From Methylococcaceae bacterium (GTDB lineage Bacteria > Pseudomonadota > Gammaproteobacteria > Methylococcales > Methylomonadaceae): a DNA stretch of 11,959 bases. The notes under the pieces are model-generated. The model searched no databases. It was not told the DNA's origin and saw only the letters and a program-made list of their open reading frames with translations. The position numbers were made by a program, and so were the translations under genes. Positions 6,453 through 11,959 of the stretch are shown in pieces. The DNA is taken from assembly GCA_947506075.1 (NCBI GenBank), contig CANNNN010000047.1:1-11959 (forward strand), read 5' to 3'. The first letter of the stretch is position 1; every line of letters begins with the position of its first letter.

Positions 6453-7700
6453 ATGGATTATTTTAATTACCGGAACGGCGAATTGTTCGCCGAAGATCTA
6501 CCTGTTGCCGACATCGTCTATCAATATGGCAGCCCCTGCTACATCTATTCAAGAGCTACGCTGGAACGGCACTGGAAAGCATTCGACCAGGCTTTTGGTG
6601 CACAGGCGCATTTAATCTGTTATGCGGTAAAAGCCAATTCCAATATTGCTATACTCAATCTGCTAGCTCGTTTAGGCTCAGGTTTCGATATCGTCTCACT
6701 GGGTGAGCTGGAACGGGTTATTACCGCCGGCGGCGACCACAAAAAAATCGTGTTTTCCGGTGTCGGCAAGCGCGAAGACGAAATACTAGCCGCATTAAAA
6801 ATCGGCATACGCTGTTTTAATATTGAAGTCAGTGGCGAACTGGACCGGATTAACCGGCTGGCTGGTCAGCTGGGCGTTATCGCGCCGGTGTCCTTTCGAG
6901 TGAATCCTGATGTCGATGCCAAAACTCACCCTTATATATCTACCGGTTTAAAGGAAAACAAGTTCGGTATCGACATCCCTCAGGCTTTGGTTGAATATCG
7001 TCGTGCGGCAGTCATGCCCAATATCAGCGTGATCGGCATCGATTGCCATATTGGTTCGCAACTGATCGAAACCCGGCCTTTTCTGGATGCGCTGGATAAG
7101 GTGCTGGCGCTGGTTGCAACGCTAGCTGCCGAAGGGATTAAGCTGCATCATCTGGATTTAGGCGGGGGGCTTGGCATTTGTTATAAAGATGAACAACCGC
7201 CTGAGCCTGCCGAATATATTCAGGCGATTTTGGCTAGGCTGGGCAATACGTGTTTTGAGATTTTACTGGAACCGGGACGCGCTATCGTCGGCAATGCCGG
7301 GATTCTGGTCACCCAGGTTGAGTATCTTAAACCGACCGAGCATAAAAATTTTGCGATCGTCGATGCGGCGATGAATGATCTGGTCCGTCCCGCTTTATAC
7401 AGTGCCTGGCAGGAAATCATTCCGGTAAAACAGCAAAGCAACGAGGCAGAAGCTAACTGGGATATCGTCGGTCCGGTCTGTGAAACCGGCGATTTTTTGG
7501 GCAAGGACCGAAAACTGAATCTTGCTCAGGGCGATTTATTGGCGATACGCTCCTCCGGCGCCTATGGCTTCTCGATGAGTTCAAATTATAACTCCAGGCC
7601 GCGCCTGGCTGAACTGATGGTGGATGGCAGTCACTTGCATTTAATCAGGGAGCGGGAAACCATTGCCCAGCTTTGGACAGGCGAGCATTTGTTACCATAG
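6453..7700 (+). CDS. lysA: Diaminopimelate decarboxylase
   Basis: The 415-residue cytoplasmic enzyme removes CO2 from meso-diaminopimelate to give L-lysine, the last step of the pathway, using pyridoxal phosphate. It is a fold-type III PLP enzyme: an N-terminal alpha/beta barrel with Lys60 in CYAVKANSN forming the Schiff base, IDCHIGSQ, the phosphate-binding DLGGGLG and LEPGRAIVGNAG, then a C-terminal beta domain with the active-site cysteine in VGPVCETGDFLG. Length matches the family. The ATG at 6453 follows the lptM stop by 2 nt with no clear ribosome binding site, so translation is probably coupled to lptM. The same frame stays open upstream across lptM, but that longer version would overlap lptM out of frame and lacks homology. 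dapF, which makes the substrate, follows after a gap. Confidence 0.97.
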   Translation: MDYFNYRNGELFAEDLPVADIVYQYGSPCYIYSRATLERHWKAFDQAFGAQAHLICYAVKANSNIAILNLLARLGSGFDIVSLGELERVITAGGDHKKIVFSGVGKREDEILAALKIGIRCFNIEVSGELDRINRLAGQLGVIAPVSFRVNPDVDAKTHPYISTGLKENKFGIDIPQALVEYRRAAVMPNISVIGIDCHIGSQLIETRPFLDALDKVLALVATLAAEGIKLHHLDLGGGLGICYKDEQPPEPAEYIQAILARLGNTCFEILLEPGRAIVGNAGILVTQVEYLKPTEHKNFAIVDAAMNDLVRPALYSAWQEIIPVKQQSNEAEANWDIVGPVCETGDFLGKDRKLNLAQGDLLAIRSSGAYGFSMSSNYNSRPRLAELMVDGSHLHLIRERETIAQLWTGEHLLP

Positions 7701-7760
7701 AGTAACGAATCGACAACAAAGATGAAACGCCACTGATGCACAGATTGAAGCTCTGAAATG

Positions 7761-7790
7761 TTCAGAAATAACAAAAAGTCATTTTATAAT
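7761..7790 (+). promoter_or_regulatory. Candidate sigma-70 promoter for dapF
   Basis: In the 161-bp gap between lysA and dapF, TTCAGA (7761-7766), 18 nt, then a perfect TATAAT (7785-7790) resembles a sigma-70 promoter, 71 bp upstream of the dapF ATG. The -35 matches at 4 of 6. It would give dapF-DUF484-xerC transcription separate from lptM-lysA. Confidence 0.4.
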
Positions 7791-7861
7791 CTGCGAATCT
7801 GTGGCAACAAAACACCTACTGAGTAATTAGACTTGTGATCTCCCATATAAGCACAGACTCA

Positions 7862-8686
7862 ATGATCAACTTCACTAAAATGCACGGCCTCGGTAATGAC
7901 TTTATGGTTATCGATGCCATCCATCAGCAGATAAGCTTAACCCCCGAGCGCATCCGGCAGCTGGCCGACCGGCACTTTGGCATAGGCTTTGATCAGCTGT
8001 TACTGGTCGAAAAACCGGTTAGCGATAATGCCGATTTCAAATACCGGATTTTTAACGCGGATGGTAGTGAAGTCGCCCAATGCGGCAATGGCGCACGTTG
8101 CTTTGCCCGCTTTGTGCGAGATAAAAAACTGTCGGACAAGGATGAAATTCGCGTCGATACCGATTCGGGTCAATTACTGTTGCGGTTTGATGACGATAAT
8201 CTGATTACCGTTAACATGGGTATTCCACGACACGCACCCGCTGAAATTCCGTTGCTGGCTGAGCAAGAATCACGGTTCTATACGGTACGCGTTAACGATA
8301 CCGAAAGAGCCTTCGGCGCGGTATCGATGGGTAATCCACACGCTGTCATCCAGGTCACCGATGTTAAAACCTCACCGGTAGCAGAATTGGGCAAAGCCCT
8401 GGAAAGCCACGCGTTTTTCCCGGAACGGGTAAATGTCGGCTTTATGCAGGTTATCGATCGCCAGCATATCAAGCTGCGCGTATATGAACGCGGCGCGGCT
8501 GAAACGCTGGCTTGCGGCAGTGGCGCTTGTGCGGCCGTTGTCATCGGTATTGAACATAACTTGCTGGATCATACGGTGTGTGTTGAACTGCCCGGCGGAA
8601 CGCTATCCATCAACTGGTCTGGTCGCGGTGAACCGGTGTTAATGACGGGGCCTGCTATTTCTGTTTTTGAGGGACACACGCTATGA
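7862..8686 (+). CDS. dapF: Diaminopimelate epimerase
   Basis: The 274-residue cytoplasmic enzyme converts LL- to meso-diaminopimelate, without a cofactor, for lysine and peptidoglycan synthesis. Both halves of the pseudo-symmetric fold are present, with the two catalytic cysteines: Cys74 in AQCGNGARC and Cys218 in LACGSGACAAV. The N-terminal MINFTKMHGLGNDFMVID and the substrate-binding MGNPHAV and ERGAAET stretches are also typical. I chose ATG 7862 because it gives the family's standard N-terminus and the same length as the E. coli enzyme. A GTG at 7835 would add nine residues without homology. No strong ribosome binding site is visible. Its stop overlaps the next gene by 4 nt (ATGA). Confidence 0.97.
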   Translation: MINFTKMHGLGNDFMVIDAIHQQISLTPERIRQLADRHFGIGFDQLLLVEKPVSDNADFKYRIFNADGSEVAQCGNGARCFARFVRDKKLSDKDEIRVDTDSGQLLLRFDDDNLITVNMGIPRHAPAEIPLLAEQESRFYTVRVNDTERAFGAVSMGNPHAVIQVTDVKTSPVAELGKALESHAFFPERVNVGFMQVIDRQHIKLRVYERGAAETLACGSGACAAVVIGIEHNLLDHTVCVELPGGTLSINWSGRGEPVLMTGPAISVFEGHTL

Positions 8687-9387
8687 ATGAACAAGCCAAT
8701 AAACTCACATCATCCCAGGTTGAAGATTATCTAAGGTCTCATCCCGAGTTCTTCCATCAGCACCTGGATTTGCTCGAACATATGAGCATTCCTCATCCCA
8801 GCGGCAATGCGATCTCGCTGATTTCAAAACAGTTGGAAATTTTCCGCAGCCGACATCACGACATGGAAAACCAGCTCACCGAGTTGATAGACATAGCCCG
8901 AGATAATGATACCTCGCTAAACCGCATGCATATACTGACGCTGGCGCTGCTTGATGCCACTACGCTGGAAGCTGCGGTTGCCAATCTTGAAGTTGTGCTG
9001 TCCGAATATTTTTTGATCGACTTTGTCGCAGTGCGCATCATCAACTATTTAGACACGGCGTCAGCCCTTGGGCTGAGCGTAGCCGAAGCCAAGCTGTTTA
9101 TTGAACCGGGCAGCAAGGAGCTGGAACCCTTTGCCAATGAACTGGCCAGCAGTCAACCAAAATGCGGACGTCCGACGATCACGCAGGCAAAAGTATTGTT
9201 CGGCGATTCGGCGTTTGAAGTAAAATCCTGCGCGATTATTCCGATGGACTTTACTGAACTGGAAGGCATTTTAGCCATCGGTAGCCGGGAAGAAGGCCGG
9301 TTTCATTATGACATGGGTAATCTGTTTTTAAACCAAATGCGGCAAATCATTGGTACACGACTGATCACTTTGTTGCAGCAGTCCTGA
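8683..9387 (+). CDS. DUF484 family protein (GAF-like)
   Basis: The 234-residue product begins with the DUF484 signature: VEDYLRSHPEFFHQHLDLLEHMSIPHPSGNAISLISKQLEIFRSR (about 13-57), followed by a likely coiled coil (about 50-80, MENQLTELIDIARDNDTSLNRMH) and a GAF-like C-terminal domain. No enzymatic residues are evident and the family's role is not established, though it is almost always found between dapF and xerC in gammaproteobacteria. A good ribosome binding site, GAGGGA (8669-8674), is 8 nt from the ATG, which overlaps the dapF stop by 4 nt. xerC follows after 1 nt, so the three genes are very likely one transcription unit. Confidence 0.92.
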   Translation: MNEQANKLTSSQVEDYLRSHPEFFHQHLDLLEHMSIPHPSGNAISLISKQLEIFRSRHHDMENQLTELIDIARDNDTSLNRMHILTLALLDATTLEAAVANLEVVLSEYFLIDFVAVRIINYLDTASALGLSVAEAKLFIEPGSKELEPFANELASSQPKCGRPTITQAKVLFGDSAFEVKSCAIIPMDFTELEGILAIGSREEGRFHYDMGNLFLNQMRQIIGTRLITLLQQS

Positions 9388-9388
9388 T

Positions 9389-10297
9389 ATGCATGCTGAT
9401 GCCGAGCTTATGCTGGCTGAGTTTTTCACGCAGCTCACTGTCGAGGTTCGGGCCTCGGTTCACACCGTAAACAGCTATCGGCGGGACATTAAGCACCTGT
9501 CCGACTATTGCAACGCTAAGTCCATAGCCCAGTGGAGCGAGCTGCAACATACGGATGTTCGTTCCCACATAGCAGGCCGCCATCGCAAAGGCCTGAGCAG
9601 TAAAAGTCTGCAGCGTGAATTGTCGGCGATACGCAGTTTTTACAACTATCTGTTGAAAAAGTCTCAGGTCAGCATCAATCCTGCCCAGCAAATACAAGCG
9701 CCCAAACAGGCTCGAAAACTGCCTAAAACACTGGATGTTGATCAGTTAACGGGTTTGCTGGAAGCCGGAGCCGACTCCCTGCTGGAAATACGCGATCTGG
9801 CCATGTTCGAATTATTCTATTCTTCCGGTCTGCGGCTTAGTGAGATGTCGGCACTGGATTTGACCGATCTGGACTTGCCGGATAACACGCTGACGGTGCG
9901 CAAAGGTAAGGGCGGTAAAGCCCGGGTATTGCCGGTGGGTCGTAAAGCCGTTACTGCTATTGAAAACTGGTTGCAACAGCGGGCAATAAAAGCAGTCGCC
10001 ACGGAGCCGGCCTTGTTTGTTTCTACGCGAGGAACCCGGCTGGGACTGCGCAGCATCGAATTAAGGCTGGAGCTGTGGTGCAAAAAAAAAGGTATTGCAG
10101 AACATATGCATCCACATATGCTGCGGCACTCATTCGCCAGCCATTTGCTGGAGTCTAGCCAGGACTTGCGAGCCGTGCAAGAACTGCTAGGACACAGCAA
10201 TATCAGCACCACCCAGATCTACACGCATCTGGACTTTCAGCATTTGGCTGAAATCTATGATAAAGCCCACCCCAGAGCCCAAAAAAAATCCCTTTAG
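9389..10297 (+). CDS. xerC: Site-specific tyrosine recombinase XerC
   Basis: The 302-residue cytoplasmic recombinase acts with XerD at dif near the replication terminus to resolve chromosome dimers. It has an N-terminal SAM-like core-binding domain (about 5-95) and a C-terminal catalytic domain with all expected residues: Arg149 (SSGLRLSEM), Lys172 (RKGKGGKARVLPVG), His243 and Arg246 (HPHMLRHSFASHLL), His269 (LLGHSNISTTQ) and the nucleophile Tyr278 (QIYTH). I call it XerC rather than XerD from the dapF-DUF484-xerC context. A phage or integron integrase is unlikely, given the normal length and housekeeping setting. The gene starts 1 nt after the DUF484 stop, so translation is probably coupled. 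A run of nine A (10082-10090) encodes Lys-Lys-Lys at about 232-234 and leaves the frame intact here. Confidence 0.96.
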   Translation: MHADAELMLAEFFTQLTVEVRASVHTVNSYRRDIKHLSDYCNAKSIAQWSELQHTDVRSHIAGRHRKGLSSKSLQRELSAIRSFYNYLLKKSQVSINPAQQIQAPKQARKLPKTLDVDQLTGLLEAGADSLLEIRDLAMFELFYSSGLRLSEMSALDLTDLDLPDNTLTVRKGKGGKARVLPVGRKAVTAIENWLQQRAIKAVATEPALFVSTRGTRLGLRSIELRLELWCKKKGIAEHMHPHMLRHSFASHLLESSQDLRAVQELLGHSNISTTQIYTHLDFQHLAEIYDKAHPRAQKKSL

Positions 10298-10420
10298 CGG
10301 CTCGCGCAGTAAGCAAAAACCTAAAAAACCTGCTACCATGCAGTTAATTTTTTATTATAAAAAAATAACAAGGGTGAAATATTTTTCGGCCCTAGGTAAC
10401 CTCTTTACGGGACATCGAAT
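10298..10420 (+). other. AT-rich gap between xerC and the DUF2333 gene
   Basis: The 123 bp hold an AT palindrome-like stretch, TTTTTTATTATAAAAAA (10348-10364), with no GC stem, so it is not a clear terminator. It probably includes the promoter of the DUF2333 gene, but no single -10 can be chosen in such AT-rich sequence. GGGA at 10409-10412, 8 nt before ATG 10421, is the likely ribosome binding site. Confidence 0.35.
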
Positions 10421-11446
10421 ATGGCGGCAAACGACACACTGAACGATATAAAGTCTAAGGGAATACTCTGGGGCTTTGGCGTTTTTTTCCTTATTGTAAT
10501 AATCGTTCTGATCTCTCTGGGCGCCTGGTGGGGCAGTGAACCTGGGCAGTTTAACGTAATGGACGAAGCCGTACAGCGAGCAGAAGAAACCCATTCCACT
10601 GAAAGTATGCCGGTTGGCTATGTTTATGCCAACACCTTGGCTCATATCGCAGAGGTTCTGTTGCATAAAAGCGGTGGCTATATTACTAACGATGTAGCGC
10701 CTCCCGGGGTATTTCTGGATAACATTTCCAATTGGGAGTACGGTGCATTAGTCATGTTGCGTGACGCCACGTCAGCATTAAGAAACCATTTTGCCAGGGA
10801 TCAATCCCAATCGGCCGAAGATCCTGATCTGGCGATTGCCGAGCCTTATTTCTATTATGAAAACGACTCATGGGCGCTGCCGTCAACCGAAGCCGAATAT
10901 CAAAAAGGCGTTGAGGCACTGCATAAATACATGGAGCGGCTGCAAAAATACGGCGGCAATATCAAGCAGGCGCAGTTTTACTCAAGAGCTGATAATCTGT
11001 GGCAATACACCGAAGTGGTGATCAAACGTCTGGGCGGACTTTCCACCCGCTTGACAGCAAACAGTGCCAGCAGCAACTATGGCCCCGGCCTGACTGAACT
11101 TGAGAGAGAAGCGGCTGATGAAAAAGGGACTGCCGTCGCTAAAGTCACCTGGCTGGAGATAGACGACGTTTTCTATGAGGCGCGGGGTGCAAGTTGGGCT
11201 CTATTGCATATTCTCAGAGCCATCAAGCATGATTTTCAAGACATTTTGTTGGATAAACGGGCGATGCGGACCGTTGACATCATGATTAAGGCCCTGGAAA
11301 ATGCGTTGACGCCGATCTTAAGCCCGATGATTTTAAACGGTAGCGGCTACGGACTTTTCGCCAACTACTCGCTGTCCATGGCAAATTATATAGCTCGTGC
11401 GAATGCGGCGGCTCTCGATTTACGCGACATTATGAACAGGGGTTAA
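10421..11446 (+). CDS. DUF2333 family inner-membrane-anchored protein
   Basis: The 341-residue product has a short cytoplasmic start (MAANDTLNDIKSK), one strong membrane helix (about 15-37, LWGFGVFFLIVIIVLISLGAWWG), and a soluble domain of about 300 residues that probably lies in the periplasm. Family-like stretches include MPVGYVYANTLAHIAEVLLHKSGGYITNDVAPPG, ISNWEYGALVMLRDATSALRNHFARDQSQS, AQFYSRADNLWQYTEVV and GASWALLHILRAIKHDFQDIL. No catalytic motif is recognised and the function is unknown. The stop shares a base or nearly touches the next gene, which encodes another small membrane protein, so the two are probably co-translated and may work together. Confidence 0.88.
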   Translation: MAANDTLNDIKSKGILWGFGVFFLIVIIVLISLGAWWGSEPGQFNVMDEAVQRAEETHSTESMPVGYVYANTLAHIAEVLLHKSGGYITNDVAPPGVFLDNISNWEYGALVMLRDATSALRNHFARDQSQSAEDPDLAIAEPYFYYENDSWALPSTEAEYQKGVEALHKYMERLQKYGGNIKQAQFYSRADNLWQYTEVVIKRLGGLSTRLTANSASSNYGPGLTELEREAADEKGTAVAKVTWLEIDDVFYEARGASWALLHILRAIKHDFQDILLDKRAMRTVDIMIKALENALTPILSPMILNGSGYGLFANYSLSMANYIARANAAALDLRDIMNRG

Positions 11447-11451
11447 TGACT

Positions 11452-11766
11452 ATGGATGAACAAATCAACTACAACCTGAAACAACTCGATACCTGGAAAA
11501 GAATTTTCTTTATGCTGATTTTTGCAGCTATTGGCGGCCTGGTCAGGCTGCTGCTATGGGCTGTTATTATCTTGCAGGTTGCCTCAACGCTGTTAACCGG
11601 CAAAGCCAACGTCAACATTCTTAATTTTGGCCGGAGCCTGTCAATTTATACCTATCATATTTTGCTGTTTTTGACTTTCAATACCGAAACCCTGCCGTTT
11701 CCTTTCTCTGACTGGAATATGACAGCCGAATTGCAACCCCCTGAACTTAAAAGCCCCGAAAAATAG
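11452..11766 (+). CDS. DUF4389 family small membrane protein
   Basis: The product is 104 residues from this ATG (106 from the ATG at 11446). It has a strong membrane helix in FFMLIFAAIGGLVRLLLWAVIILQVASTLLTG and a second, shorter hydrophobic stretch in LSIYTYHILLFLTF, ending in a charged, proline-rich tail. This layout and the motif NFGRSLSIYTYHILLFLTFNTE fit DUF4389, of unknown function. AGGGG (11438-11442) is 9 nt from ATG 11452 but only 3 nt from ATG 11446, so I prefer the inner start. The outer ATG overlaps the DUF2333 stop in TAATG, so coupled restart there is also credible. dinB begins 6 nt after the stop. Confidence 0.85.
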   Translation: MDEQINYNLKQLDTWKRIFFMLIFAAIGGLVRLLLWAVIILQVASTLLTGKANVNILNFGRSLSIYTYHILLFLTFNTETLPFPFSDWNMTAELQPPELKSPEK

Positions 11767-11772
11767 ATCTCG

Positions 11773-11959
11773 ATGAACATTAGCCGCAAAATCATTCATA
11801 TCGATATGGATGCTTTTTTTGCGGCCGTAGAGCAGCGCGATTTCCCCCAATACCGCAACAAACCGGTGATCGTCGGAGGCGCTCCCGACTCGCGTGGCGT
11901 AGTCGCCACCTGCAGCTATGAGGCGCGTCTCTATGGCATCCATTCTGCAATGCCATCGG
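11773..11959 (+). CDS. dinB: DNA polymerase IV (DinB), 5' end only
   Basis: The first 62 codons are present; the window ends inside the gene. The start is the signature of a Y-family translesion polymerase: IIHIDMDAFFAAVEQRDFPQYRNKPVIVGG, then SRGVVATCSYEARLYGIHSAMPS. Asp11 is the expected first metal-binding catalytic residue and Phe16 the steric gate against ribonucleotides, by comparison with E. coli Pol IV. The remaining catalytic pair lies beyond the window. It lies 6 nt after the DUF4389 stop with only a weak ribosome binding site, so it is probably cotranscribed with the DUF2333-DUF4389 pair. No LexA-box-like palindrome is seen directly before it. Confidence 0.95.
   Translation, partial: MNISRKIIHIDMDAFFAAVEQRDFPQYRNKPVIVGGAPDSRGVVATCSYEARLYGIHSAMPS

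Noticed and set aside
9817..10212. 131-codon minus-strand frame inside xerC
   Set aside because: It is a shadow of the xerC coding frame, fully explained by the recombinase gene on the plus strand.
9389..10297. Tyrosine recombinase as a sign of a phage, integron or island
   Set aside because: Its position after dapF-DUF484, its 302-residue length and its motifs fit housekeeping XerC, and no attachment-site repeats were seen nearby.

Overview
The window looks like a chromosomal segment of a gammaproteobacterium of moderate GC content. The order lptM–lysA–dapF–DUF484–xerC is a classic gammaproteobacterial arrangement. The dispersed hairpin-rich intergenic repeats and the DUF2333/DUF4389/dinB tail remind me of methanotrophs of the Methylococcales, but that last step is an impression from style and was not tested. 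There is no plasmid, phage, CRISPR array, tRNA or rRNA here.

Layout. Positions 1-618 hold no intact gene. They contain a small palindromic MITE-like insertion (about 360-462, 21-bp terminal inverted repeats, probable 5-bp target duplication) inside a short minus-strand reading frame that becomes continuous if the insertion is removed. Next comes a large UPF0182 membrane protein (619-3279), then a family 2 glycosyltransferase (3289-4203) whose only conventional start codon, TTG, lies inside a strong hairpin. A composite, hairpin-rich intergenic repeat follows (4221-4473). A COG2345/SufR-like winged-helix regulator with five clustered C-terminal cysteines (4598-5236, minus) is divergent from a group 1 truncated haemoglobin (5403-5795, plus). 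The two share a 163-166-bp intergenic region carrying a clear dyad (5283-5320), which makes a small candidate NO/O2/Fe-S responsive module.

From 6292 to the right edge all genes run on the plus strand. lptM (lipoprotein assisting LPS transport assembly) and lysA (last step of lysine synthesis) are separated by 2 nt. A 161-bp gap with a plausible sigma-70 promoter follows, then dapF (makes meso-diaminopimelate, the LysA substrate), DUF484 and xerC, tightly packed (4-nt overlap, then a 1-nt gap). After another gap come DUF2333 and DUF4389 membrane proteins (touching or nearly so), then the start of dinB, cut by the window end. The operon joins lysine/diaminopimelate synthesis with chromosome-dimer resolution, as in other gammaproteobacteria.

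Most of the window is ordinary housekeeping. The parts that deserve a second look are the MITE insertion, the cysteine-rich regulator with its dyad beside the haemoglobin, the composite repeat, and the problematic start of the glycosyltransferase. I see no convincing evidence of a wholly new multi-gene system.
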